DNA of 64,000 nucleotides from Breoghania corrubedonensis (GCF_003053845.1 NZ_QAYG01000007.1:1-64000), one strand, 5' to 3'. Positions 7,122-17,405 are shown, counted from the first letter of the stretch. Numbers and translations: made by a program. The notes: generated by a model not told the origin, from the letters alone.

Positions 7122-10100
7122 TTGAAATCGATCCCTTGCCTACACTGGCATCGTTCTCCATTGCCGCCATGGAACGATGGAGCGCCCGTGAGGGAGGAGC
7201 TTTTCAGCGCGGAGCGGCTCGATCAGCATGCGGAAAGCCTCGCCGCCGCGCAACCGGTAACCGACCGGCCACCAGCCGTCCTGTCCCTGCACAAGAGGCT
7301 CGATAGCAATGCGGCCGTTCTGCTCGCCGCCTATCGGGCGAGTGCGGCTGAACTGGAGAGCGGCAGAAATGTGGTTCCCGCTGCGGAATGGCTTTTGGAC
7401 AATTATCATCTGGTCGAGGAGCAGATCCGCGAGATCAGGGACGACTTGCCTCCCGGTTATTATCGCCAGCTGCCGAAACTGAGCGGAGGACCGTTTGCAG
7501 GCTATCCCCGGGTCCTCGGACTTGCCTGGGCCTTTGTCGCCCACACCGACAGCCTCTTCGACAGGGAGAAGCTGCGCCGGTTCCTCGTGGCGTATCAGCG
7601 GGTTCAGCCCCTGACGATCGGCGAGCTCTGGGCCGTGGCAATCACCCTGCGCATCGTCCTTGTCGAGAATTTGCGCCGGTTGGCCGATCAGATGACCGTG
7701 GGCCGCGCGGCGCGCGCGGACGCAACGGCGTTCGCCGAGCGGCTTCTCTTGTCAGGCAGCCACAAATCCGCGCTCGAAACCGATATTGCCGCCCGCTCAC
7801 CGGAGCCGTTGTCGGAAGACTTCGCCGCGCATCTGGCCAAATTGCTGAGGAACCAGGATCCGGCAATGATGCCCGCGCTTGGATGGCTGGAGGAACGTCT
7901 TGCGCTGCAAGGCGTGTCGGTCGAAGTCGTGGTTCAGCATGCTCAGCAGAGGCAGGGCGCATCCAATGTCACCGTGCGCAATGTCATCACCAGTATGCGG
8001 CTGATTTCCGATATTGACTGGGCCGAGCTTTTCGAGAGCGTGAGCCTGGTCGACGAGCGGCTGCGGGTGCGAAGCGCCTTTGCCGCCATGGATTTCCCGA
8101 CCCGCGACCTTTACAGGAACGCGATCGAGCAATTGGCCCGCGGCTCAACGTTTTCGGAAATCGAGATCGTGGACCACGCGCTCGATGCTACACGCCAAGC
8201 CGCAGCTGAGGCGAACAATGCAGCCAGTGCAGAGCGCGCCTGCGACCCTGGCTACCATCTGATCGCCCAGGGCAGGCCCGCCCTTGAGCAGGCGATCCGT
8301 TTTCGGCCGCCGCTGCGGCTGCGGATAAGCCGCCTCAATACACGGCTCGGCATCGGCGGCTATATCGGCTCGATCCTGCTTGTCACCGCGGTGTTGCTGG
8401 CGCTTGCGCTCTGGGCTCTTTCGACTTTCGGTCTCGCCGCCTTCTGGCTCGTCCTGTTTGCTCTTGTCGGATTTTTCCCCGCCACTGAAGTGGCGACGGC
8501 CATCGTCAACCGCGCGACGACCTGGAGTTTCGGCGCGACGATCCTGCCTGGTCTCTCGCTAAAGCAGGGCGTGCCGGAATCCATGCGGACCCTCGTCGCG
8601 GTGCCGACGCTTCTTACCAGTGAAGCCGACCTCCTGGAGCAGGCGGAACGGCTCGAGGTTCACCACCTTTCCGGCGTCGGCGGCGACCTCGTCTTCGCGC
8701 TCCTCACCGATGGAGTGGATGCCGATCAGGAGGTCACGGAGGAGGATGCCCGTCTGCTCGGCGTAGCCGCCGAGGCGATCGCCGGACTGAACCGACGTCA
8801 TGAACCCGCCCCAAGCGGAGACCGGTTCCTCCTCCTGCATCGACGCCGCGTCTTCAACCCGGGCGAAGGCCAATGGATGGGGTGGGAGCGCAAGCGCGGA
8901 AAGCTGCACGAACTCAACCGGCTTCTGCGCGGCGCCAATGACACCACCTTCATGCTCATAGGCGGGAAGCCGCCGCAGGTGCCGACCAATGTGCGCTACG
9001 TCATCACGTTGGACGCCGACACGCGGCTGCCGCGCGACGCCGCGCACCGGCTGATCGGCAAAATGGCGCATCCGCTCAATCGCCCGCGCTTCAGCGATGC
9101 CGAGCAACGCGTTGTAGACGGCTATGGCATTCTCCAGCCGCGCGTTACGCCCTCACTTCCCGTCGGCCGCGAAGGATCTTTCTACCAGCGCGTTTTCTCT
9201 GCCCCCGGCGGCATCGATCCCTACGCGGCTGCCGCCTCTGACGTGTACCAAGATCTCTTCGGCGAAGGCACCTATACCGGCAAAGGCATTTACGATGTTG
9301 ACGCCTTCGATGCTTCGCTGGCTGGCCGTGTGCCAGAGAACACCATGCTCAGCCACGATCTCTTTGAGGGCGTGTTCGCGCGCGCGGGGCTTGCTTCCGA
9401 TGTCGAGGTGATCGAAGAATTTCCGTCTCGATACGACGTCGCAGCCAAACGCCAGCATCGCTGGACGCGTGGCGACTGGCAGCTTCTTCCCTGGGTGGCG
9501 GGACTGCGAAGAGAGCGCCCCAGGCTTCCCTCCGTCGGTCGCGGGAAGATGCTGGACAACCTGAGGCGGTCGCTACTAGCGCCGTTCACGCTCCTGGCGC
9601 TCGCACTCACATGGCTGATGCCGCTGCCGGCAGCGATAACGGGGACTGCTCTTCTCATTGCCGCCGTCGCCATCCCGTCATTCCTGCCGATCCTCTTCTC
9701 CCTCGTGCCGCGTCGCGCCGGAATTCGGATGCGCAATCATTTCGCGGCACTCGCCGCGGACCTGCGGCTGGCAGCTTTCCAGAGTATTCTTTCCATAGTT
9801 TTCCTGCCCGACAATGCGTGGCGAATGGCCGATGCCGTTGTCAGGACACTGGTGCGCCTCACCTGGACCCGCCGGCATCTCTTGGAATGGACAACGGCCG
9901 CACAGTCGAAGGGAAGCCCGCGTCTGACCTTCGCCGGTTTCTATCGCCGCATGGCATCCGGCACGCTGCTCGGGCTTGTCTTGGCCTTAGGTGCCATTGC
10001 CCTTTCGCCTTCGTTCTGGCCGCTCGTACTGCCCTTCGCCGTGTTGTGGCTGGCCGCTCCGGTGTTCGCCTTGTGGGTGAGCCGGTCGCCCAAGGCCGGA

Positions 10101-13100
10101 CCGCGCCTTGCGGTTTCCGATCCGGATGCGACCGAACTGCGCCTGATCGCGCGCCGCACGTGGCGCTTCTTCGAGACCTTCTTGACGCCCGAGGAGAACA
10201 TGCTGCCCCCGGACAATTTCCAGGAGGATCCGAAGCCCGTCGTCGCGCACAGAACGTCACCCACCAATATCGGTCTCTATCTCATCTCCGCGGTTGCCGC
10301 CCGCGACTTCGGCTGGGCGGGTACGGTCGAAACCGTGGAGCGGCTGGAAGCCACGTTGGAAACCATGCGAAAGCTCGCACGGCACAATGGCCACTTCTTC
10401 AATTGGTATTCGACGCAGGACCTGCGTGTCCTCGAACCCGCTTATATCTCGTCGGTCGATAGCGGCAATCTCGCCGGACATCTGATCGTGCTCGCCAATG
10501 CGTGCGAGGCGTGGGTGGATGAGAGCGCCGCGCCGAATGCCCGGCTCGGCATGACGGACAATCTCCAACTGGCCCGTCAGGCGCTGGATGCGCTCAGCGG
10601 GAACCACCGCGAAGTCCAACTCTCCCCGATGCTTGATGACATCGAAGCCCTATTGAACGGTCCGCAGACGCTCGACGCGATTTCTCCCGTGCTGACGCGC
10701 CTAGCCGACAAAGCCGCCGCTACGGCGCGCGACATGGTTCCGACGGATATCGACGACAGCGCCTCCGATCTCGTCTTCTGGATCGAGGCGTTGAAGACGA
10801 CCGTGGTAGAACATGCACGTGACCGGCCGGCTGACCCTATCCTGAAAAGCCGATTGCAGGCGCTTGCTGCCGCTGCGCGCGAGATGGCGCTGGCGATGGA
10901 CTTCGCCTTCCTTCTCGATCCCGAGCGTAAGCTGTTGTCGATCGGCTATTCGCTAGCCGAGGACAGCCTCGACCCGAGCTGCTACGATCTGCTTGCCTCC
11001 GAGGCTAGGCTTGCGAGCCTCTTCGCCATCGCCAAGGGAGACGTCGAGACACGGCACTGGTTCCGCCTGGGACGGTCGGCAACACCGCTCGGCAATGCAT
11101 CTGCCCTGATCTCATGGTCAGGTTCCATGTTCGAATATCTGATGCCGTCGCTCGTCATGCGCGCGCCCGCAGGTAGCCTGCTCGAACAGACAAACCGTCT
11201 CGTGGTGGAGCGCCAACAGGCTTACGCACGCTCGCTCGGCATCCCCTGGGGAATATCCGAATCCGCCTATAATGCGCGCGATATGGAGCTCACCTATCAG
11301 TACTCGAATTTCGGCGTTCCGAATCTCGGGCTGAAGCGCGGTCTCTCGGAAAATGCGGTGATCGCGCCCTACGCGACGGGGCTCGCAACAATGGTCGACC
11401 CCCAAGGCGCGTGCGAAAACTACGCCCGCCTCGCGCGAATGGGCGCCAGCGGCCGCTACGGCTTCTTCGAAGCGCTCGACTTCAGCCGCTCCCGGCTCCC
11501 CGACAACGAGAATGTCGCAGTCGTCCGCACCTCGATGGCGCATCACCAGGGCATGACCATCGTCGCTATCGCCAACACGCTGCACGACGGCGAGATGCGC
11601 GCCCGTTTTCACCGCGAGCCGATGATCCAGGCGTGCGAGCTCCTGCTGCAGGAACGCATGCCCCGCAACGTCGTGACCGACCATCTGAAGGCCGAAGAGG
11701 TAAAGGTTTCCCCGGCTACTGCGGATACGGAAATTCCCACCTCGCGCCGCCTTACCGCTACCATGTCAGGCCCTCCAGTCACCCAGTTGCTATCGAACGG
11801 CCGCTATGCGGTTATGCTAACGGCCGCCGGAGCGGGATATAGTCGTTGGCGCGACATCGCCGTCACGCGCTGGCGCGAGGACTCCACCCGCGACGACTGG
11901 GGCTCCTTCATCTTCCTGCGCGATGTCCAGAGCGGAGATTTCTGGTCCGCGGGCTCCCAGCCTCTCGGCACCGACGCCGAAAATCGCGAAGTCATCTTCG
12001 ATGAAGATCGCGCCCAGTTCATCCGCCGGGACGGCAACCTGACCACGACCATGGACGTCTTGGTCTCCGGCGAAGACGATTGCGAGGTTCGCCGCCTGTC
12101 CTTGAGCAATAGGGGACGGAGGCCGCGTGAGATCGAGGTCACCTCCTATGCCGAAATCGTCCTGGCGCCGCCGGCCGCCGACAGGGCGCATCCGGCGTTT
12201 TCAAAAATGTTCGTGCAGACCGAGCATCTCGCCGAGTTCGGCGCGCTCATCGCAACACGCCGCCTGCGCTCGCACGCCGAGCCGCAGGTATGGGCTGCCC
12301 ATCTTGCCTTCGTCGAAGGCGAGATCGTCTCCGATCCACAGTATGAGACCGATCGCGCCAAGTTCATCGAGCGTGGCCGCTCGATAGGCACCGCGGCCGC
12401 AATTGCGGAAGGAGGCTCGCTCTCAAATACTGTTGGGACGGTACTCGACCCCATTTTCTCGCTGCGCCAGCGCGTGAGGATCGCGCCCGGAAAGGTTGCG
12501 CGTGTCGCCTACTGGACCATCGTCGCATCGTCGCGCGCCGAGCTCATGGACATGATCGACAAGCACCACGACCGCAGCGCGTTCGAACGCGCCAGGACAC
12601 TGGCGTGGACCCAAGGACAGGTCCAGCTCCGACACCTCGACGTCGATGCCGGAGAGGCCGCCGACTTTCAGCGCCTGGCTGCCCCCATCCTCTATGCTGA
12701 CCCCCGCTACCGGGCGTCGTCCGAAAATATTGTCCGCGGCGCCGGTCCGCAATCGAGCCTCTGGCATCTCGCCATCTCCGGCGACTTGCCGATCGTCTTG
12801 CTGAGCATAGACGATCCCCAAGACATGGCCCAGGTCCGCCAGTTGCTGCGCGCCCATGAATATTGGCGGATGAAAAGCCTTGCGGTCGACCTGGTGATCA
12901 TCAATGAGCGGGCATCCTCCTATACGCAGGACCTGCAGATTGCGATCGAGACCGCCGTGCGCAGCAGCCAGTCACGGCCGCGCTTCGGGTTGGAGCTGGC
13001 GCAAGGCTCCGTCTTTGCCCTTCGCGCTGATCTGATGAGCGCCGAGGCGCGTGACCGGCTTCGTTCTATTGCCCGTGTCATATGCTCGGCACGCCTTGGA

Positions 13101-15629
13101 TCGATAGCCGAACAACTCGATCGTTTGCCGATCCTATCCGTCAATGACACCTCAGTCACTCTCTTGCAAAAGCCCGTGCGGCAGAACTCCGAGCCGTCTG
13201 CGCCGCACACGCCGACGCTCGAGTTCTTTAATGGCCTTGGCGGTTTCGACAAGGATGGACGGGAATATGTGACGATCCTCAGCGGTGGCGCCGTCACGCC
13301 CGCGCCATGGATCAACGTGATCGCCAATCCCGGTTTCGGCTTACAGGTTTCAGCGGAAGGAAGTAGCTACACCTGGGCAGTAAACAGCCGCGAGAACCAG
13401 CTCACGTCATGGTCGAACGATCCCGTGGTCGATCCGAGCGGCGAGACGATCTACATCCGCGACGAGGAAAGCCTTGATCTATGGAGCCCGACCGCGCAGC
13501 CCATCCGCGGCCGCGGCACCTATGTCTCGCGCCACGGTTTCGGCTACAGCCGTTTCGAGCATGAGGCGAACGGCATCGCGCTCGATCTCCTGCAATACGT
13601 GCCTCTTTTTGATCCAATCAAGATATCGCGACTGACCCTTCGCAACCTTTCCAGCCGCCGCCGCCACCTGTCTGTCACGAGCTATGCAGAGCTGGTGCTC
13701 GGCACCTCACGTGGCGCCACGGCGCCCTTCCTGGTGACGCAGATCGATGAAGGTACCGGCGCGATGCTGGCGCGCAATCCCTGGAGCATCAATTCCTCCG
13801 GCCGTGTCGCCTTTGCCGATCTTAGCGGGCGGCAGACCGCGTGGACGGCCGACCGGGCCGAATTCCTTGGCCGCTATGGCTCCCCATCAATGCCTCGCGC
13901 GCTCACCGGTCGAATGTCGCTCTCCGGGACTACCGGCGCCGGCCTAGATCCTTGCGCGGCCTTGCAGCAGACTATCGAGATCGGCGCGGGCGAGACGGTT
14001 GAAATCGTCTCGTTTTTCGGGCAGTGCGACTCGGAGGATGAGGTCCGGGCGCTCCTTGCGCGTTATCGCGTTGCAGATCTCGATGCGGTTCTGCGAGAGG
14101 TCACGGACCACTGGACTGACCTTTTGCAGACGGTCCAGGTCAAGACGCCAGATCGCGCGATGGATATCATGCTCAATGGCTGGCTCCTCTACCAGACGCT
14201 CGCCTGCCGCATCTGGGCGCGCTCAGCCTTCTACCAGGCGAGTGGGGCCTACGGCTTCCGCGACCAGCTTCAGGACGGCATGGCCCTGATGCTGGCAAGG
14301 CCCGAAGAGGCGCGGACCCATCTCCTGCGTGCTGCCGGCCGGCAGTTCGTCGAAGGCGATGTCCAGCATTGGTGGCTGCCGCAATCTGGACAAGGCGTCC
14401 GCACACGGATTTCCGACGACCGCGTCTGGCTGGCATTTGCGGCGGCGACCTACGTGAATACTTCGGGTGATGTCGCTATCCTGGATGAGATCGTCCCGTT
14501 CCTCGACGGCCCACCGCTTGGCGCCGGCGAGCACGACGCCTTCTTCCATCCTACGCAGGCGGCCGACTCCGCTTCCATGTTCGAGCACTGTGCCCGCGGC
14601 CTCGACCAGTGCCTGGAACTCACCGGTAAGCTCGGCCTGCCGCTCATCGGCACCGGCGACTGGAACGACGGCATGAACCGCGTCGGCGAGGACGGCAAGG
14701 GCGAAAGCGTCTGGCTCGGCTGGCTGCTCGTGCGCACCATCGAGCTGTTCGCCCCCCTAGCGGAAGGCCGCAGCCCATCGCGCGCCGAACGCTGGCGTGC
14801 TCACGCAGCCTCCGTCCGTGAGGCGCTCGAGAAGCATGCATGGGACGGTGAATGGTATCGCAGAGCGACCTTCGACGATGGAACCTGGCTCGGTTCGAAG
14901 GATAGCGAAGAATGCCGGATCGACTCCATCGCCCAGTCCTGGGCCGTCCTGTCGGGCGCCGCCGATCCGGCTCGGGCGGCAACGGCAATGGCATCGCTGG
15001 AGAAGCATCTTATCCGCCGTGACGACAGCATGGCGCTTCTGTTCACGCCACCCTTCGACAAGACGCCGCATGACCCCGGCTACATCAAGGGTTATCCGCC
15101 GGGCCTGCGCGAGAATGGAGGCCAGTACAGCCATGCGGCGATGTGGGCGATCTTGGCCTTTGCGAAATCGGGTGCGGGCGAGAAGGCGCACGATCTGTTC
15201 TCGTTACTCAATCCGATCAACCACGCGCTCACGCCTGCGGATATCGAGCGCTACAAGGTCGAACCCTATGTCGTTGCCGCCGACGTCTATTCCGTTGCGC
15301 CACATGTCGGTCGGGGCGGATGGACCTGGTACACCGGCTCCGCCGCCTGGATGTACCGTTCTGGCATAGATGGCATTCTGGGCATCCGGCGCGACGGGAA
15401 CTTCCTCATCGTCGACCCGTGTATCCCGTCGGCCTGGCCGGGATTTGAAGCCACAGTGCGTGTGGGCACGACTCACTACAACATCCGCATAGACAATTCG
15501 ATCCGACGTGGTTCAGGTGACTGGTTCGCGGTCATGGACGGGGAACCTCTTCAGTGTACCAGCGCGTGCGTGCGCGTTCCGCTGGACGGATGCAGACATA
15601 ACTTAACGCTTGGTTCGAGTATGGGTTGA
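7122..15629 (+). CDS. ndvB: Cyclic beta-1,2-glucan synthase (NdvB/ChvB type)
   Basis: A 2835-residue inner-membrane enzyme that builds cyclic beta-1,2-glucan from UDP-glucose, the periplasmic osmoregulatory and host-interaction glucan of rhizobia. The length matches the family. Hydrophobic segments lie at about 413-463, 820-860 and 943-986. Between the first two is the GT84 glycosyltransferase core with TLDADTRLP (about 630), a SHDLFEG acidic motif and HRWTRGDWQ. The C-terminal half has carbohydrate-binding and GH94 phosphorylase-like modules, with GTGDWNDGMNR near 2510, which in the family set ring size. The start is TTG at 7122 behind GGAAAGG; a GTG at 7188 is an alternative. It lies inside the tRNA-bounded segment. 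Confidence 0.95.
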   Translation: MKSIPCLHWHRSPLPPWNDGAPVREELFSAERLDQHAESLAAAQPVTDRPPAVLSLHKRLDSNAAVLLAAYRASAAELESGRNVVPAAEWLLDNYHLVEEQIREIRDDLPPGYYRQLPKLSGGPFAGYPRVLGLAWAFVAHTDSLFDREKLRRFLVAYQRVQPLTIGELWAVAITLRIVLVENLRRLADQMTVGRAARADATAFAERLLLSGSHKSALETDIAARSPEPLSEDFAAHLAKLLRNQDPAMMPALGWLEERLALQGVSVEVVVQHAQQRQGASNVTVRNVITSMRLISDIDWAELFESVSLVDERLRVRSAFAAMDFPTRDLYRNAIEQLARGSTFSEIEIVDHALDATRQAAAEANNAASAERACDPGYHLIAQGRPALEQAIRFRPPLRLRISRLNTRLGIGGYIGSILLVTAVLLALALWALSTFGLAAFWLVLFALVGFFPATEVATAIVNRATTWSFGATILPGLSLKQGVPESMRTLVAVPTLLTSEADLLEQAERLEVHHLSGVGGDLVFALLTDGVDADQEVTEEDARLLGVAAEAIAGLNRRHEPAPSGDRFLLLHRRRVFNPGEGQWMGWERKRGKLHELNRLLRGANDTTFMLIGGKPPQVPTNVRYVITLDADTRLPRDAAHRLIGKMAHPLNRPRFSDAEQRVVDGYGILQPRVTPSLPVGREGSFYQRVFSAPGGIDPYAAAASDVYQDLFGEGTYTGKGIYDVDAFDASLAGRVPENTMLSHDLFEGVFARAGLASDVEVIEEFPSRYDVAAKRQHRWTRGDWQLLPWVAGLRRERPRLPSVGRGKMLDNLRRSLLAPFTLLALALTWLMPLPAAITGTALLIAAVAIPSFLPILFSLVPRRAGIRMRNHFAALAADLRLAAFQSILSIVFLPDNAWRMADAVVRTLVRLTWTRRHLLEWTTAAQSKGSPRLTFAGFYRRMASGTLLGLVLALGAIALSPSFWPLVLPFAVLWLAAPVFALWVSRSPKAGPRLAVSDPDATELRLIARRTWRFFETFLTPEENMLPPDNFQEDPKPVVAHRTSPTNIGLYLISAVAARDFGWAGTVETVERLEATLETMRKLARHNGHFFNWYSTQDLRVLEPAYISSVDSGNLAGHLIVLANACEAWVDESAAPNARLGMTDNLQLARQALDALSGNHREVQLSPMLDDIEALLNGPQTLDAISPVLTRLADKAAATARDMVPTDIDDSASDLVFWIEALKTTVVEHARDRPADPILKSRLQALAAAAREMALAMDFAFLLDPERKLLSIGYSLAEDSLDPSCYDLLASEARLASLFAIAKGDVETRHWFRLGRSATPLGNASALISWSGSMFEYLMPSLVMRAPAGSLLEQTNRLVVERQQAYARSLGIPWGISESAYNARDMELTYQYSNFGVPNLGLKRGLSENAVIAPYATGLATMVDPQGACENYARLARMGASGRYGFFEALDFSRSRLPDNENVAVVRTSMAHHQGMTIVAIANTLHDGEMRARFHREPMIQACELLLQERMPRNVVTDHLKAEEVKVSPATADTEIPTSRRLTATMSGPPVTQLLSNGRYAVMLTAAGAGYSRWRDIAVTRWREDSTRDDWGSFIFLRDVQSGDFWSAGSQPLGTDAENREVIFDEDRAQFIRRDGNLTTTMDVLVSGEDDCEVRRLSLSNRGRRPREIEVTSYAEIVLAPPAADRAHPAFSKMFVQTEHLAEFGALIATRRLRSHAEPQVWAAHLAFVEGEIVSDPQYETDRAKFIERGRSIGTAAAIAEGGSLSNTVGTVLDPIFSLRQRVRIAPGKVARVAYWTIVASSRAELMDMIDKHHDRSAFERARTLAWTQGQVQLRHLDVDAGEAADFQRLAAPILYADPRYRASSENIVRGAGPQSSLWHLAISGDLPIVLLSIDDPQDMAQVRQLLRAHEYWRMKSLAVDLVIINERASSYTQDLQIAIETAVRSSQSRPRFGLELAQGSVFALRADLMSAEARDRLRSIARVICSARLGSIAEQLDRLPILSVNDTSVTLLQKPVRQNSEPSAPHTPTLEFFNGLGGFDKDGREYVTILSGGAVTPAPWINVIANPGFGLQVSAEGSSYTWAVNSRENQLTSWSNDPVVDPSGETIYIRDEESLDLWSPTAQPIRGRGTYVSRHGFGYSRFEHEANGIALDLLQYVPLFDPIKISRLTLRNLSSRRRHLSVTSYAELVLGTSRGATAPFLVTQIDEGTGAMLARNPWSINSSGRVAFADLSGRQTAWTADRAEFLGRYGSPSMPRALTGRMSLSGTTGAGLDPCAALQQTIEIGAGETVEIVSFFGQCDSEDEVRALLARYRVADLDAVLREVTDHWTDLLQTVQVKTPDRAMDIMLNGWLLYQTLACRIWARSAFYQASGAYGFRDQLQDGMALMLARPEEARTHLLRAAGRQFVEGDVQHWWLPQSGQGVRTRISDDRVWLAFAAATYVNTSGDVAILDEIVPFLDGPPLGAGEHDAFFHPTQAADSASMFEHCARGLDQCLELTGKLGLPLIGTGDWNDGMNRVGEDGKGESVWLGWLLVRTIELFAPLAEGRSPSRAERWRAHAASVREALEKHAWDGEWYRRATFDDGTWLGSKDSEECRIDSIAQSWAVLSGAADPARAATAMASLEKHLIRRDDSMALLFTPPFDKTPHDPGYIKGYPPGLRENGGQYSHAAMWAILAFAKSGAGEKAHDLFSLLNPINHALTPADIERYKVEPYVVAADVYSVAPHVGRGGWTWYTGSAAWMYRSGIDGILGIRRDGNFLIVDPCIPSAWPGFEATVRVGTTHYNIRIDNSIRRGSGDWFAVMDGEPLQCTSACVRVPLDGCRHNLTLGSSMG

Positions 15630-15739
15630 TGCACATTACTCGCTGCGTTCCTCGCCGGTTGTGGTGCGTGCGTTGTCAAGTGGCAACGGGAGTGCCGTGT
15701 GCAACGATTGACGAGAGTCACTTTCGGCAAGGAGTTGCG

Positions 15740-15871
15740 ATGAAATCGAGTGCTATCTGGCTCATCGCGTTGATCGCATTCGGAAGCTGGCCGGTAACCG
15801 CGCCAGGAGGCGACCTGACCGATCTCGAAGTGATGAAGTGGTCCCAGTTTTCCGGACGGATGAGCGGCTGA
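15740..15871 (+). CDS. Short secreted or membrane-anchored peptide
   Basis: A 43-residue ORF with AAGGAG 5 bases before its ATG and an N-terminal hydrophobic stretch (SSAIWLIALIAFGSWPVTA) typical of a signal peptide or single membrane anchor. The remainder is short (DLTDLEVMKWSQFSGRMSG). The stop lies only three bases before the IS3 element, so the gene could be the surviving 5' end of a longer one. No family is recognised. Confidence 0.45.
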   Translation: MKSSAIWLIALIAFGSWPVTAPGGDLTDLEVMKWSQFSGRMSG

Positions 15872-15894
15872 TTTAAGGTGTATCCGGGTTGGTT

Positions 15895-16772
15895 TTATGT
15901 CGCCAATTTCAGGTCTCTGTCAGCCCGGTATGCCTCCCTCGGAGTTTTGTGCTCAAGGGCTGAATGAGGCCGCTGGGTGTTGTAGAAGATCATCCAGTCC
16001 CGGATAACGCAATGTGCCTTGAAGCCATCTGTCAGGTCTTCCAGATAAACCGCTTCCTGCTTCAAGGATCGCCACAGCCGTTCGATGAAGATGTTGTCCA
16101 TGCACCGGCCGCGCCCGTCCATCGAGACGCGTATCCCGGCTTCGGTCAGCGTGGGTGGCCAGGCAGATCCGGTGAACTGTGACCCCTGATCGGTATTCAT
16201 GATTTCAGGCGGTTCGAACCGGGCGATGGCCTCGTTCAAGGCTTCGACGCAGAAGTCTGCGTGCATCGTATTCGACAGCCGCCAGCTCAGGACTTTCCGT
16301 ATCGCCCAATCCATAATCGCAACCAGATACAGAAAACCGTGCCTCACGGGGATAAAGGTGATGTCCGAACACCAGACCTGGTTCGGCCGGCTGATCGTCA
16401 TTCCCCGCAGCAGATAGGGATAAACCTTGTGCTGCGGATGCGGTTGGCTGGTTCTCGGCCGTTTGTAGATCGCTTCCAGTCCCATCTTCGCGATCAGACG
16501 GCGAACCTGATGGCGGCCAACCACGATACCGTCGCGGCGCAGATAGGCAGCGATCTGCCGGCTTCCGAAGAACGGATATTTGGTGAAGGCCCGGTCGATG
16601 GTCTTCATCAACTCCAGCGTTGCCCTGCTGCCCCCGACCGGCATGTAGTAGAACGCCGACCGGCTCAGCTTCACCAATTTGCATTGCTGACTGATGCTCA
16701 GATCCGGATGGTCGCGGCGGATCATCGCCTTCTTCTTTGTCGGGCTCACTTCTTGAGCCCTTGCGCTAAAAA
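15895..16772 (-). CDS. IS3-family transposase OrfB (DDE catalytic part)
   Basis: Produced as an OrfAB fusion by -1 frameshifting from orfA. The integrase-type core contains the DDE residues in VWCSDITFIP, MNTDQGSQFTG and the ERLWRSLKQEAVY segment, preceded by an HTH_21-type region (ISQQCKLVKLSRSAFYY). It ends with the usual FYNTQRPHSALEHKTP. The frame extends upstream to 16899, but translation should enter it at the slip site near 16767-16773. It appears intact. Confidence 0.92.
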
Positions 16773-16773
16773 A
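16742..16773 (-). promoter_or_regulatory. Programmed -1 ribosomal frameshift signal of the IS3 transposase
   Basis: Read on the minus strand, a heptamer T TTT TTA (16773-16767) sits in orfA frame. About 6 bases later comes a perfect hairpin, GGGCTCA-AGAAG-TGAGCCC (16760-16742), whose 3' arm includes the orfA stop codon. Slipping back one base joins orfA to the orfB frame. A slippery heptamer plus a stem is the standard IS3 arrangement. Confidence 0.8.
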
Positions 16774-17030
16774 TCGTTCTCGACGGTCAGCCTCCCGATC
16801 TTGGCGTGCAATTCCTTGACCTCCGCTTCCGTCGGCCCCTCGGATTTGCCTCCACGGGAAAACACATCCACCATGCCTTCGACAGCCTGACGTTTCCACG
16901 TGCTCACCTGGTTCGGATGTACCTGATACTTGGCTGCGATCTCCTGGATCGTCTTGTCACCGTGTAAAGTCTCCAGCGCGACCTTCGCTTTAAACGCGTC
17001 CGAAAAATTCCGGCGTTTCGCCATTCTCAT
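16746..17030 (-). CDS. IS3-family transposase OrfA (helix-turn-helix part)
   Basis: A 94-residue DNA-binding protein beginning MRMAKRRNFSDAFKAKVALE. It has a helix-turn-helix (TIQEIAAKYQVHPNQVSTWK) and a C-terminal leucine-zipper-like helix (EVKELHAKIGRLTVENDFLA). The length is typical of IS3 orfA. The 3' end carries the frameshift signal leading into orfB. Confidence 0.93.
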   Translation of the reverse strand: MRMAKRRNFSDAFKAKVALETLHGDKTIQEIAAKYQVHPNQVSTWKRQAVEGMVDVFSRGGKSEGPTEAEVKELHAKIGRLTVENDFLAQGLKK

Positions 17031-17059
17031 ATCCCTTCAAATCAATGGGATACACCTTA

Positions 17060-17214
17060 GCAACCTGCCCGGATTTCCGGGACCACTTCAGTTCGAGGTC
17101 GGCCTTTCCTTCGAGACGGAAAATGCTCTCAGGTTCGCGCTCACCTATCACGGCGAACCCGGTACCGCCGCCCAGGACCACACCGCACGAGCGAGCTTCC
17201 TCTACCGGTTTTGA
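17060..17214 (+). pseudogene. C-terminal fragment of an autotransporter-type outer membrane beta-barrel
   Basis: Just outside the IS3 right end one frame encodes about 50 residues ending FEVGLSFETENALRFALTYH and, after a short gap, ARASFLYRF followed by a stop. Alternating strands and a terminal aromatic residue (F) are the signature of the last barrel strands of autotransporters. The passenger and the rest of the barrel are missing, probably lost with the IS insertion. Confidence 0.6.
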
Positions 17215-17405
17215 GGACGGGAAGAGGAAGCTGGCAGATCCCCGGTTGGGGAAGCTGGAGCAGAGGCCATGCGGTCGGCTCTTGTCACTGTTGCAAGCAA
17301 TATAGAAGCGCGGACATGCGAGGGAGGTGAGCGTTCCGGGAGCGCGAAAATTGAATCCCGCTGCTCCGCGGTATCTTCGGACTGTTCCACTCTCGGTGCC
17401 ATCAG

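Larger units (their letters stand above)
15874..17059 (-). mobile_element. IS3-family insertion sequence
   Basis: About 1186 bases bounded by the inverted repeat TAAGGTGTATCC (15874-15885) and its complement GGATACACCTTA (17048-17059). Inside are overlapping orfA and orfB with frameshift signals. The element looks complete. No convincing target-site duplication is visible in the bases outside the repeats. Confidence 0.93.

Noticed and set aside
17335-17385. tRNA-like fragment near att copy 3 (a TTGAATCCCGC stretch resembling a T-arm)
   Set aside because: No acceptor or anticodon arm can be folded around it. The likeness is limited to about a dozen bases.
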